From: Diphasiastrum complanatum
Taxonomy: Eukaryota > Streptophyta > Lycopodiopsida > Lycopodiales > Lycopodiaceae
DNA length: 64,000 nucleotides
Reading direction: 5' to 3'
Assembly: GCA_029204225.1 (NCBI GenBank)
Contig: CM055097.1
Span: forward strand, 50,106,600-50,170,599
This document shows positions 49,886 to 61,696 of the stretch, in pieces. The notes under the pieces are model-generated. The model did not search any database. It saw nothing but the letters and a program-made list of their open reading frames with translations, and was not told the origin of the DNA. How positions within the stretch are numbered: the first letter of the stretch is position 1; each line of letters opens with the position of its first letter. The translations under genes were made by a program, and so were the position numbers.

Positions 49886-50950
49886 TTGTTTTTAAGGTAA
49901 ATCCTTTCTTGGATTGAAGAATTTTGTTTTCTGTTAGGCTAAGATCTTGAACCAATTCATGTTTTCTAAACTGGGGTTGTCTACAATCCTCATTTGAAAA
50001 TTGTTTTTCACAAAAAACAAAAAATAGTAATTCTCTCCAAGCTAGAATCTCCAAGCTAAAAGCTAAAATAATTCCGCAGTCACACGACCATATCTAGAAT
50101 TGACACGCACAATTCCGTTGAATCTGATAAATCTAATTAAAAATCTAAGAGCATGAGGCAACAAATCAAAACAAATCGTCCTAATTTTTGTTCAAACTTA
50201 CTACTTTTCCAAATTTCTCTAAATCGCCTCGATTCACAATTGCTAAAGGACAAGCTGCATTTGAAAGATGCACCACTGCCAGACGCATCCAAGGCCAAAT
50301 TTGTCCATAGCATGCAAGATAAACCAAATAGTTGTCGATACCGGACACCAGAATGATCCTCAATGCCTCTTACACGTGAGCTTCATTGCAATTTCCAAAC
50401 GCTCAGCCACATCAATTCATGTTTTCTTACCTCGTGTTGTTGATCGATCTATCTGCCATCCATCGCTCCGTAGCAACTGAATATGATGCACTAGTACAAC
50501 CTCTTCATGGTATTGCAGAAACAACAAGAAAACACAACACAAACAAAAGTGGGAGTACATAATGCACAATAGAAAAGTATTTTTTTTTTTAAAAAGAAGA
50601 GAAAAGTAAAGGTCAACACGTGAAGATCAGGCTTAACTTACCATGTCCTTAAGGGCGGTCCCTCCCCTAGCCCTCCTTTGCCCCAAAAGTGCAAACACAA
50701 AAGTGAAATGGCTCGTGATAAAGCATCCATCTCATCTCCCCTCCTTGTGTAGTGCCTAGGGCCGAGGCTCGGCATTTTTGATATGCAATGTATGTAGAAT
50801 GCCTAAAGGCTAAATTTAAGGCAAAATTTTAGGAGTGTCTATCTATCTCATTGTCTGTGAAATTTCACGAGCATCTTTGTCTCTGCATATAAAACAACGA
50901 AAACAAAAGGTCTTAGGGTTTAGGGTTTGTTTTTTTTTTTTAGCTCCATC

Positions 50951-51140
50951 TCACTTGAAAACCGGACTTTAGCTTTGAGAGAGGAATAGGTCTTAAAAGA
51001 TGCATCTTAAAGTCCAACTCACTTGAAACGGAGACTTTTAGCTTTGAGAGAGGAATAAGTCTTGTAATTTAGAAAAGATGCATCTTAAGACTTAAACCGC
51101 AAATCACTTGAAAGAGAGATTTTAGCTTGGAGAGAATTAT
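50951..51140 (+). repeat. Three tandem units of 68-85 bp, last one partial
   Basis: Starts at 50951, 51019 and 51104 (TCACTTGAAA), with shared TTTAGCTTTGAGAGAGGAAT and AAAAGATGCATCTTAA segments. Confidence 0.8.
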
Positions 51141-51280
51141 TATTTTTCACAAAAACTAAAAACCTTGTGATTCGGTATCTGTCAGTTAGTAGATCATATG
51201 GTAGCTCTATCATGTGCCAGTACCAAAACCTAGCAAAACCTTAGCAAATGAAACAACAACAATAGATGGATGTTATGAAT

Positions 51281-51332
51281 TGATTCACTTAAGAATGGAA
51301 GTGCTTTGATTCACTTAAGAATGGAAGTGCTT
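51281..51332 (+). repeat. Two identical 26-bp tandem units
   Basis: TGATTCACTTAAGAATGGAA plus six bases, repeated once without change. Confidence 0.95.
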
Positions 51333-51535
51333 TGATGCAATTCATAGGATTGGGCCTCCAACTAGAACAAGGCAAAGCTCTCATTGATGTGTGCGCATGA
51401 ACCTATAGTTTCCAAGCTCATGGGAGTTGGAGAACTCTTTAAGTATTCCGAAAGTTGATGAGCCAAGGATCCTCAAATTCAATGCCTTAAGTTGTCCAAT
51501 ATGAAAATACCTTGAATAAGGGGAACCAAAGATTC

Positions 51536-51716
51536 TAAGGTCTTTTCACACTTGGCGACCCCAAAGAAAATGAGGTGTCTTTCCACTATTATCTCGAATG
51601 GAAGCCTATTGCACAAAAAGTTAGCACAAGTGATAGCTTCTCCCCAAAAATACTTTGGATGCGAATCATCTACCCTCATGGATTTTGCAAATTAACATAA
51701 AGATCTGTCTGACAAA
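51536..51716 (-). pseudogene. Small copia integrase fragment
   Basis: The minus strand reads RSLC, a stop, then FAKSMRVDDSHPKYFWGEAI and TCANFLCNRLPFEII. This is the segment just after the integrase glutamate in Ty1/copia proteins. About 60 codons remain, with no LTR or other domain nearby. Confidence 0.75.
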
Positions 51717-51908
51717 TTTCATATGGACATCATATGAGATCTAGCACCAAAAGATGCAATGAGAAGATACAGACAAGTAAACTTGTTTGTCGAATCATAG
51801 ATTTGAACCATATCATAGATTTTAAGGTGAATTGTTGTTTGCATTGCTCATGGTTTATGATGAATTGATCGCCAAGTGCTTTAATGATTGGCATGTCTCA
51901 TTGCAGAT

Positions 51909-54287
51909 ATGTCTGCGTCTAGATATAACCTTCGCTCAACTTGCCAAAATCCTTGCCCTTCCTCTCAGGTGAGTGAGAAGACGTCAGATGGTTTTTCAGC
52001 GCATGTCAATGTGGATGCCTCTCAAATGACACAACATATTCCAAAAATTGATGATATTCATGCTATGGGCGACGAGGTAGACCCCTTGCATGTCTCAGAA
52101 GATCCCTCGCACATCGCAGAAGACAGTGAGACAAGCAACATAGAAAATTCATTGTATGGGACGGAAGCCACAGAGTCCAGGCCTGGATGGAGAAAATAAG
52201 AGAGGGTTAGTGATCATTTGTCTCCCTCCTTGTGCTTTTGTCTATTACTGTCAAATGAATTTTCCTAATGCTTTTGTTTGTTGTCATATGTTTCGCCTTC
52301 TTTTTTGCATTGCTGGTGCAGTTTTTCCGAACGTCAAGGATAAGCATGTTTGAGTGGATTGTTCATTTCTGGATGTTTCCAAGGGACAAGAAGGAGAGCT
52401 TTTATTGGCCCTCCGCAATATCAATAGGTAAATCATTGTGCTAAATAGTGTGGATGAATAGTTTATTTTAACGAGGTTTGTAAATCTAACTTGTGGTGTT
52501 TGCAGATTGACCAGGGTATTTGTGCCGCACACATTATCACATGACATATATATGATGCAAAAGTTTGGACAAGCTGACAAACAGACCTTGCTAAAGCACC
52601 TGCCGGCCGAAGACAGGAATTGGATGGAAGTTGAGATAAAGAAAGAGAGAAAAGGATCCCACAATCCCTGGTACAATGTGCCAATGGCTGTCCTTGCAAA
52701 GATTGTATTCAAAGTATGTTTTCTAATGGTTTAAGATCAAGATATTTGAGGTGGGATACTGATTCATCAGAACTAACATTGTTGTCTACGCAGATGATGA
52801 ATTCGATAGATTGGTACATGAGCATGGCTCGATGATTGATGGGCAACATTTGATTCTTTCATATTTTGTATAACTTGGATTGTAGTGCGAAGGGAATAGT
52901 GGTGACTGAAGACAAACTCCAGACTATCGCAACATCTTGTGTTAGCGCAACGAAGTAAGTTTGCAACTCGTAACCATTCATGCTCTAAACATGCAATCAT
53001 AGCATCTCTTACACACCAAGTGTAATAATAGCATCTTTCAAATGACACAAATTGACATATTGTCACAGGAAGAAAGAAGTCATTGTGTTGCTTGGAGGAG
53101 ACAAGCAACAAAGAGAAGCCATGGGTATGAGCTCCGATAACAAAAGCTTCAGACGGTACATGGCGAAGGAAACTTTTTGGTGGAAAATGATTGAAATGGC
53201 CAAGGGCATTGTCACACAACTGGCCATGGCAGATGATGGCTCTTCACTTCCGACGGACACAAGATCTTCTTCAGGAGACAATGCCAATTACACTTTCAAC
53301 TTGCCTTTCCTAAATTGTAGAAAGAAATGAAGAATGCAGCTGGTGGGGATAAGCAACCAGAGCTAGTTTTGTGTGCTCGAAGGCTTGTCTACAGGTATGG
53401 TACTACATAAGTAGTTGTCTACTTTTATTTGTCTGATTAGTTCTCATGGTATCACATTCTGAAGCTTTATATCCCATCTAAAATAATCAAATTGTTGCAG
53501 ATGGTTGACCTCACTGCTCAAAGAGAAGACTATAACAAACTATCCAATTGAGGTCACTGACTGGCTACTGATCGATGGACCCCAGAGCATGTTTCCACTT
53601 GAGTGGAACGACATGGATATCACTTCTTGGGAGCGTAAGTGGTGTCCTTGGTGGTTGGATTACCCAGCAGGCCAAGTTCCCTCTTTTGAGAGAGATTTGC
53701 ATACGAGGAGGCAAGCAATGATACAAGGCAAAAGACAAAACACCCAAGAACCCGAACAAGGATCAACCTCCAAGAGAAAGGTATTAACTAGACAGCGAAG
53801 ACCTGAGCAACGATCTAAGAGATTCTTAGATGTGGAGGCTGAAGAGGACTTGCATGACTCCCGCATGCTCTCATCCGATGACACGCTAGTGGATGCAACC
53901 ATTGTAGATTATGTGGCCACGCGCCCAGGTTATTTCTCGACTGACTAGCTTTAGTTTTTTGGAATTGTCACCATTAAGCATCACATTTAATTTTGTTGTT
54001 TATGATTCCCGTTTCATTCCAACTTGTCTTGTCAGACGCATCAGAAGGTTTGCAAGGCAAGGTGTGTGTTGTCTTGTGTGACATACGCAAGATTGTACAC
54101 AAGACAAGAAAAAAAGCAGTGTTGCCAAAAAGGTGCGAGAATTTTGCACTCGCAACCTCGCGACAGGCTTGACCATAAATGAAATCCTAGCTAAATCTAC
54201 AGTGGCACTAGTCTGGGCAGATTTTTCGACATCTCTACCAGTCAAACACTTTGAGGGTGATGAGGGCAAATTGGCGCAATTGTGTTA
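51909..54287 (+). pseudogene. Unrecognised multi-exon gene, partly broken
   Basis: No family was recognised. It begins at ATG 51909 (MSASRYNLRSTCQNP) with an acidic, serine-rich region. Likely exons follow: about 52320-52427 (in the useful frame one TGA in KHV*VDCSF), 52506-52713 after a 78-bp GT/AG intron (NR|LTRVFVPHTLSHDIYMMQKF, HNPWYNVPMAVLAKIVF), about 52796-52954 (KGIVVTEDKLQTIATSC), 53070-53330 (KKKEVIVLLGGDKQQ, FRRYMAKETFWWKMIEMAKG), 53326-53394 (GGDKQPELVLCARRLVYR) and 53501-53948 (WLTSLLKEKTITNYPIEVTD, SMFPLEWNDMDITSWERKWC). A further exon-like block, 54043-54287, has one frame change. The intron ends are consistent, so it was once a real spliced gene. It is divergent from the transposase-like gene at 47741-49149 and could be the second gene of the same element. 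Confidence 0.45.
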
Positions 54288-54483
54288 GAATGTCTTATTG
54301 CTATCGGTGGTTGACATTCTCAAAGTGGAGAGCTCTCAGCAACTTCACAGCTTGCATGCTCGAGTGCTTTCCATGTGTCTCTTTGTTTAGTCACTTCGTC
54401 TGATTTATTCAGCTACAGGGGACCTGATCTCGTATGGATAATCTTCGAGGATTTCAGGATCTATATTGTCGGCCATTGGGTAC

Positions 54484-54652
54484 TGTTGTATTGTTTTTGT
54501 GTTGGGTATGTGTTTTTGGTGTTTTTGGATTTCTTAGAGTTTTTGGTGTTTTTGGATTTTTTTAGGGTTTTTGGTGTTTTTGGATTTTTTAAAGTTTTTA
54601 GTGTTATTGAATTTTTTAGGGTTTTTGGTGTTTTTGAATTTTATTTTTTAGC
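54484..54652 (+). repeat. Degenerate GTTTTTGGTGTTTTTGGATTT repeats
   Basis: Units of about 20-40 bp, T-rich. The translated frame (FLVFLDF-like) is an artefact of the repeat. Confidence 0.85.
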
Positions 54653-54736
54653 CTCTAAGGCTTTTGAGAGATGATGGTTCAATCGAAATGCCAATCAAAT
54701 GTGTCGTTTGAAAGTTCTGTGGTCTGGCATGGAGTT

Positions 54737-55290
54737 GGTCGGTTGAGATGGTGAGGAATCCCTTCGATAGAGATTGGATCCAGAACCGTCGGTCGAGATC
54801 TGACGCGAACCCGTCGATCGAGATCTGATGCAAACCCGTCAGTCGAGATCTGACCGAAAACTCGTTGGTCGAGATCTGACTTGAACCTGTCGGTCGAGAT
54901 TTGACGCGAACCCGTCGGTCGAGATCTGACGCAAACCCTTCGGTCGAAATTTGATCGAAAACCCGTCGGTCGAGATCTGACACAAACTCGTCGGTCGAGA
55001 TCTGATCGAAAACTCGTCGGTCAAGATCTGACGCGAACCTGTCGGTCGAGATCGGGAAAAAAAACGTCAGTTGAGATTTAAAAAAAAGCGTCGGTTGAGA
55101 TTTGAAAAAAAAACATCGATTGAGATTTGAAAAAAAAAAAAGCATCGGTTGAGATTTGAAAAACATCGTCGGTTGAGATTTGAAAGAAAAACGTTGGTTG
55201 AGATTTGAAGGGAAGCATCGGTTGAGATATGAAGGAAAGCGTCGGTTGAGATATGAAAAAAAAGCGTCGGCTGAGATATGAAAGAAATAG
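54737..55290 (+). repeat. Minisatellite, about 22 units of 24-29 bp
   Basis: The core is CGTCGGTCGAGATCTGACGC followed by AAACC-like bases. Units in the first half carry TCGAGATCTGA, those in the second half TTGAGATTTGAAAAA or TTGAGATATGAA, so the array is graded from GC-richer to A-rich units. Minus-strand frames are repeats of STDGFASDLDR-like peptides and are not taken as genes. Confidence 0.92.
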
Positions 55291-56944
55291 AGCGTGACGG
55301 GACGGCTGAAGGAGTGTAGTTGATGGGTGTGGGCTCTGGTTTTGCAGTTTGATACTAAAGCAAGTCTAATCGCTTGTGTTTGCAGTTGTTGTGGCTTGCT
55401 GGTTGGTTCGCAGGTTCAGGTGCAAGCAAGTTGGTTTTCAGACGGACCTGCAAGCAAGTCTATTTGCCTGCGATTGTTGTTTCTTGCAGGTCATTTTGCA
55501 AGTAGGGTAGTTCGTTTGCAAGGTAGACTGCAGATGAGAACTGTTATGGATCTATTCAAGAACACTGTTGCAGTAGGTGTGTGTTTATGAGTTGTGGAGT
55601 TCAAACAACAACGGTGCCAAATGTTGACATCTTCAGAGTCTATAGAATCTGTTAACTAGTTTTTCTTTGTTTCTTTCTTCTTCTGCCTATCAACAGAGAC
55701 TGTGGGCACTTCTTGAGATTACCTTTCTTGTTTTAAGACTCAAATTAGGCAGAAGGGGCAGATAATCATTGTAGTATTGTCATGCTTATCAGAGGACATC
55801 CGGATGGGTCACTCTTGAACTGAATGCACATGCATAATCAACCAAAATGCAAGCCAATGCATTCAACAAATGATGTACATTACTGCTCAGTTGAACAACG
55901 ATGGATTCCTACTTCTACTTTGCTGCAAAATGAATAAAATCAGATCCTACACTACTTTACTTGCATAAATTGACAAAACAAGAAACAAAAACTAATCTAC
56001 AGCATGTTAGAAGTCCAAGAATCAAAAAACCAAATAGTCTTTTGATTCTTGGACATCCCAAGACCATCAAGAACTAGAATGTTAGAGAATATGCAAGATT
56101 TATGCCACATCTCTACCCTATTTAGTTTACTTGAATGGTGGCTCCTACATTAATCCACAAGAAAACATGAAATCTAATCCACAACTAGGATAGCAAGAAA
56201 ACTAATCCACTCTAAATCCACAACCACACACAATATGAATGGAAGGGCATGATCATAGGGGCATCACTCAAGAAAACCATCATGATCAAGGAGCTCAATG
56301 GATGCATCTAACTCATGGAGGCTCTTCTCATTTCAGCATGGAGTTGATACAATACACAAAAAGCTCCTCTACTCAAAGCGGGAGTCTCTTAAATAAGCAA
56401 GAGAACTCCTTAGGTGGCATCCTAGTGGAATTTCCACATTTCACAAATTACAAGTGGAATAATGCTCTCCACTAGAGGTCACCATCAAAAGTGGCTCACT
56501 CTACTTTCTTTAAGAGTGGTCTACTTGCATTTAATGCATTTGCCTAGAAATACTAGTTCCTACATGGTCATTCCATCTTCTGGGATTCACCATGAGGCTT
56601 ACACAGTTCTTGCATGTCTTTCCTAGCTAGTATTTCTCGGCTCTCATACTCGGCTCTCAATCTTCATTAGTCTCATCTTCTCAGAGACCTCCTCGGTCTA
56701 AGGTGAGAGGTGCTCTTGAGTTGCTATGTCCGAGTATCTTGGGGATTCGTCAGAATCAGCCAACAATTCGAGTGTCTTCGATGGTAGGTTTGACAATTGT
56801 CTATTTGAGTGTCTTCGACAATAGGTTCGACAACTGACGATTCGAGTTTTTTGGCAAGCACATACATGTTTGTGATTTCCATGTATTTCTGTAGACTGTT
56901 CAATAACTCGTGTATTTGTATAGATTGTGCAACAATAGAGATAT
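55291..56944 (+). other. No gene recognised
   Basis: No conserved protein was seen. One 87-codon frame at 55327 has no recognisable features. Confidence 0.4.
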
Positions 56945-57555
56945 TTATGTACAACAAATCAAAAGACCTAGATTAGTTGTATGATTAGGAAATATCTTGA
57001 GTGAGATTGGTCTGAAGATAATAGTATGATGTGTTTGCTTCAGACCAATCTCACTCAACAATCTTTGCATCCAAACAGCTTCTTGAGTAGCATAACTTAA
57101 TGTTTTATACTCAGCTTCCGTCGATGAAAGAGAAACAATCATTTCCAAAGTTAAAAGCATACCTAGTAGTTGACTTTCTATCATCTATATTGCCAGCCCA
57201 ATCACCGTCAACATAACCTTGTATTCTAGGTAAAGTGTTTTGCTTCCTATAAATCAATCCAAGATTAGGTGTGCCCTTCACGTACCTCAAGATCCTTTTC
57301 GTTGCTTTCCAATGATCCAGAGTGGGGGATGACATAAATTGAGCATAGAAAATATTAGGACGAGTAGTCGTAAGATAAATCAAAGTTCCAACTAGTTGAC
57401 AAATATTGTAGCGTCAACTTGACCACTATTATCAATATGAGACAGCTTCTTACCAGCTTCGCATGGAGTGACGGAGGGTCTGCACTTTGTCATGTGGAAT
57501 CTCTCTAGAATCTCATGAACATATTTGCTTTGACATAGCCTAATGTCATTCCCAT
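56945..57555 (-). pseudogene. Copia reverse-transcriptase end and RNase H fragment
   Basis: The minus strand shows CQSKYVHEILERFHM (about 57530, in broken frames), IYLTTTRPNIFYA, DHWKATKRILRYVKGTPNLG, YVDGDWAGNIDDRKSTT and then, in another frame, IVSLSSTEAEYKTLSYATQEAVW. It belongs to a different copia lineage from the element just upstream (57850-60935), because both contain the same RNase H region. Frame changes near 57410 and 57150 and the missing C terminus mark it as a relic. Confidence 0.8.
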
Positions 57556-57599
57556 TATGCCATACTTTAAATATCTAATTAGCATTTAATGCTATCTGC

Positions 57600-57850
57600 C
57601 TTATTTCTTACAACCGCCCTTGAATGTACAAAGTAGGCGGACTGTTAACGCGAAGTCATTGGGTCATATTTTAGATCGACAGTATCAAAATTTACAAGTA
57701 TCGAAAAAACATACAAAGGACTGGAAAAATATAAAAAATTTTGAGTCGATCCGATATCGAAAAATTCTAGAAAATTTGATCTTGAATTTTTCGATCTTCT
57801 GCTCATAAATTCGAGTCTTCTATAGGAGAAAGATGGTGCATGTGAGAAAC
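57600..57850 (+). repeat. Interruption with GAAAAATTC-like motifs
   Basis: This stretch separates two copia relics and contains ATCGAAAAATTCTAG and CTTGAATTTTTCGATC motifs resembling the minisatellite at 47510-47740. It is short and degenerate. Confidence 0.4.
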
Positions 57851-60800
57851 AAAAACGATAGCTCAAGTATTCTGCTTCAGTAGAAGAAAGAGCGATAGAG
57901 GTGTGCTTACGATTGTTTATGAGATAGGACTGTCGTTGAAGAGGAATGTAAATCCAGATGTGGACTTACGCTTGTCTACATCTCCTCCCCAACTTGCATC
58001 AGAATATCCACTGAGCTGATGAAGATTGTCGTTGCTGACTTCTCCATAGCAGATGCACTGGTCCATGGTAGCTCGAATATACATCATGACTCTTATGAGA
58101 GCCTTCCAATGGGTAATTCCATGATTAGCCATATATTGGCTGAGTGAGCTTACTGCAAAAGAGATGTCAGGCCTTGTACAAACCATTGTGTACATGAGAG
58201 ATCCAAGTATCGATCGATAAGGATACTCTCTCATCTGCTCCTCTTCCTGCTTGGTCTAGGGACATTGGTCCTTCGACAAATGCAAGCCTAGATCCATCAG
58301 TGAGTGAGCTAATTTACAATTCATTAGATTGTATATGTTAAGAACATTTTGAAGATACCTTTGTTAAGTGATATAGATCAGTTGTCTCGCTCTGTCTCTA
58401 TGGATCTGAATGTTTAAACAGAAGTGAGATTTGTCCGATTAGTCATGTTGAACTCTGAAAACAACATCTGCTTAGAATCCTTGACCAAATTGGCATTGTT
58501 GCTGAAAAACAACGTATCATCCACGTATAAGGTGATGATAATGAATGATTGTTGCACCGACTTGGAATAGACGTTGCAATCAGCAGTGCTTGGTTGAAAT
58601 CCTTGTTCGATGAGGAATGTGTTGATCCTCTAAGACCAAGCTGTGGCAGACTGTTTCAAGCCGTAGAGTGCCTTATGGAGTTTACAGACATGATTCTTCA
58701 TACCTTCCAGAACATATCCTTTGGGCTGGATCATGTAGATGTCTTCTTGTATAACTTCATTCAAATAAGTTGTTTGCACATCAAGTTGATGCACTTCGAG
58801 GTCGGCAGCTGCAGCATATGATAGGAGCGCTCGGATCGATGAATGTTTGACTACAGGACTGAAAGTCTAACTATAGTCGACGTTGGGGATCTGAGTGAAT
58901 CCTCGTGCTACCAGTCTTGCCTTCCTTCGATCAATCATTCCATTGGCATTATACTTGATCTTGAAGATCCATTTGCAATCAATGATATTGCAGCCAATAG
59001 GAGCTTCAACTAGTGACCACGTCCGGTTCTTGATCAGAGAGGAATATTCTTTGTCCATGACTTCTCTCCATATATCAGAGTCTGGTTGGCTGAGTGTCTC
59101 TTCGACTGTTATCGGTTCCTGTATCAAGAGACATGCAGACTTGGGAGTATACCTTGTAGGCTGTGTGCGCACTCATCTTGAACTTCTAGGAGGAATCAAC
59201 TGATGAACCACTCCTGGGACTTGTTGCTGGTTAGCAGCAACATCTTCGTCTGATTTGCTGTCAAATAGTGGGTCAACAGTGGACACGCCTGAGCCAGAAG
59301 CTCGGATTGTCATGTCAATGGCAGGTGATGAAGGTTCTCCTGGAGCAATATCCTCGCCTTTGATGTCGACAAACTGATCCTCGATAAAAACTGTATTCCG
59401 GCTATATAAGATCTGTTGGGTATCAGGATCATACAGCTTGAATGTATTATCAGATGAAGTATATCCAATCAAGATGGTTTTAGACCTTGGAAGGCAAATT
59501 TCTTCCTCGTGTCTTTCGGAATCTGCGCGTAGGCAATGCATCCAAATACTCTTAGGTTTTTCACAGAAGGCTTAGAGCCTGTCCACACCTCATGGGGTGT
59601 TTTGCCTGAGAGGGCCTTGGTCGAACATTTGTTCTAGACGTAAGCTACAGTGGAGACAGCTTCGGCCCAGAAGCTCTTGGGCAGCGATGCATGCACTAGC
59701 ATACATTTGGCTGATTCAATCAGAGGATGGTTCTTCCTCTCGGCTAAGCCATTTGATTGAGGACTGTAAGGAGTGATTAATTGCTGCTCAATGCCTTGGC
59801 TCTGGCAGTACTCCTTAAACTCAGTAGAGATATACTCTCCACCATTGTCTGATCTTAAGGCCTTGATCATCCTTTCAGTCTCCTTTTCTGCACGCTCCTT
59901 GAAGATTCTAAAGCAATTGAAGGCTTCTGATTTTTTCTTTATAAAGTACACCATAGTCCTTCTAGAAAATTCATCAATAAAAATCATAAAATACTTTGCA
60001 TCCTTTAGCGAAGGATTTTTCATCGGGCCACAAATGTTTGAATGTACATTGTTTAACAACCCTCTACCAGTATGTTGATGGCTTGATTTAAATGGTTTCC
60101 TAGTCTGTTCACCAACTAGACAGTCTTGACAGACATGTAACTTGACTTTATCACGAGGATAGTCGAGATCAAAAACAATAGATTGTCTAGGCATTTGTTG
60201 TACAACAGCATGATTCAAGTGACCAAGTCTATAATGCCAAAGTAAACTTTTATTTGCATGAATAGAAGTACTGAGCGCCTGACTAGAGGTAAAAAAGCAA
60301 TGACTTAATTTATACAAGTATCCATGCCTCTTTCTGAGTGCTAGGATCTTGCATGTTCTATCAACTACTTAGCACTGATCACATTCGAATTCTACTCTAT
60401 GTCCTAGATTTGTGATTTTGCTTATAGAGAGCAGATTTGTAGATAAGTTGGGTACATACAAGACTTTAGAAAGTAGCTTAGATTGATCATTTGCAAAGCT
60501 TAATCTTACAGTACCTTCACATTTAATAGCTTGTGTGCTATTATCGCCAAGGTGAACATATTTGTTGGTATTGTAGGGTGTATAGGACTCGAAACAGCCA
60601 ATGAGGCTGGTCATATGCTGAGTGACACCGAAATCCAGAAACCAAGAATTGTCGCTGGATGCTCCTTGATGGCTGGTCATGAAGGCATCATGATCCGCTT
60701 CTTGAATGGGCTGTGGAGCTTCTATAACTGCATTTGCCACTTGACTTGACTATCCCTTACTATTGTTCTTTGCTTGCAGTATCCACAGTCTTGAATCTCG

Positions 60801-60935
60801 TGGTTGTTTTGTTTGCAGTATCTGCAGAACAGCTTCTTTGTTAGCAACTGTGCTAACACAGAGAAAATAAATAGAAAGCAATAAAACTTTGTGGCATGTG
60901 TTTTGTAAGTCCACGTATGAGTATATGTCAATAAA
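57850..60935 (-). pseudogene. Ty1/copia gag end and pol, strongly decayed
   Basis: Minus-strand order: a CX2CX4HX4C zinc knuckle (CRYCKQNNHEIQDC, about 60850), protease altered to WFLDFGVTQHMT (D-F-G instead of D-S-G), GAG-pre-integrase (LLWHYRLGHLNH and CQDCLVGEQTRKPF) and integrase. Integrase has HSN where HSD is expected, then IDEFSRRTMVYF, LRSDNGGEY and NGLAERKNH. The integrase tail is ILIGYTSSDNTFKLYDP, followed by reverse transcriptase with YVDD at 58527-58516, then YPYRSILGSLMYT and YSDASWGGDVDKRKSTSG. It ends at IALSSTEAEY near 57850. Stops or shifts occur near 60365, 59630, 59172, 58867 and 58240. The altered protease and integrase residues show that it is inactive. Confidence 0.85.
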
Positions 60936-60949
60936 CTTCAACCATGGCA

Positions 60950-61645
60950 TGTGTTTTGTAAGCCCATGAGTAGAAGCTTAAATAATAATAAAATAGCTTA
61001 AACTTAGATTTAGAACTTAGACTTAGGAAACTTAAGATTAGAAATATTTTATCTTAAGTTTTCCTAAGTTTAGAAACTTTGAATTTCTAAATCCTAAGTT
61101 AGAAGTTCTAGAAAGGCTAGAAACAAGTTAGTCCCATAAGTTAGTAGATACTTATGGAAAACCCTCCTTGCCATAAAAGGAGAGGTATTTGCATTGTAAA
61201 CAGACTCTTAGATTATGCAAAATTGCTCTCTATTGAGATTATCATTCTATTTCTTTGTGTTCCCATTGGAAGGTGCATAGCTTGAGGAAGGTGCTCGGGC
61301 CTCCTCTTGCCTCCTTTCATTGGCTTATTGTGGCATATTTTTATTGGTTTATTTAGTTAGCCGCAACTTATCTTTCAAACCCTCTGGGTGTTAATCTAGG
61401 TCTTAGTTTAGCAATCTTGCTAGTTGGGTTTGCCTTAGCAAGGATTTTTATTGTTGTTTCTAATTAGCTTTATTTCCGTTTCAGGCACTAGTTGGGTAAG
61501 CCTTAGTGCTCTCATCCCTGTTGATTCTTTCCGTATTTCCATTGAAGCTTGTTGTAGAAACTTAAAAAGTGGACGAATCTTTACATCCCTATACTACACC
61601 CGTAAGTATATCTAGCCACCGCACACACTAGAAATACTTCCAACA
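60950..61645 (+). repeat. Probable 5' LTR of a Ty3/gypsy-like element
   Basis: The block ends in CAACA directly before a tRNA-Asp-like primer site and contains CCATAAAAGGAGAGG (about 61173), a possible LTR TATA box. The start TGTGTTTTGTAAGCCC is chosen by the TG rule. The same 13 bases occur 53 bp earlier (60897), so the start is uncertain. Confidence 0.5.
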
Positions 61646-61646
61646 T

Positions 61647-61659
61647 TGGTGCCGTTGTC
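61647..61659 (+). other. Primer-binding site resembling tRNA-Asp
   Basis: TGGTGCCGTTGTC differs at two positions from TGGCGCCGTTGCC, the primer site used by many plant Ty3/gypsy elements. Confidence 0.6.
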
Positions 61660-61696
61660 AGTTTTTAAGTATTTTTTTACCTAGCTTCTTTTCCTT

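Larger units (their letters stand above)
49150..51535 (+). other. No gene recognised; several local tandem repeats
   Basis: This interval separates the divergent genes at 49149 and about 51909. It may hold their promoters, though no signal could be chosen. The repeats are listed separately. Confidence 0.4.

Noticed and set aside
54375-54674. 99-codon frame with FLVFLDF-like hydrophobic repeats
   Set aside because: It arises from the T-rich tandem repeat, not from a membrane protein.
54648-55166. 172-codon minus-strand frame with repeated STDGFASDLDR-like units
   Set aside because: It is the minisatellite read in one frame; unit lengths vary between 24 and 29 bp, so the frame is not maintained.
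55327-55590. 87-codon frame starting MWALVLQFD
   Set aside because: No recognisable domain, and the surrounding DNA contains repeated GCAAGT-like motifs that could produce it by chance.
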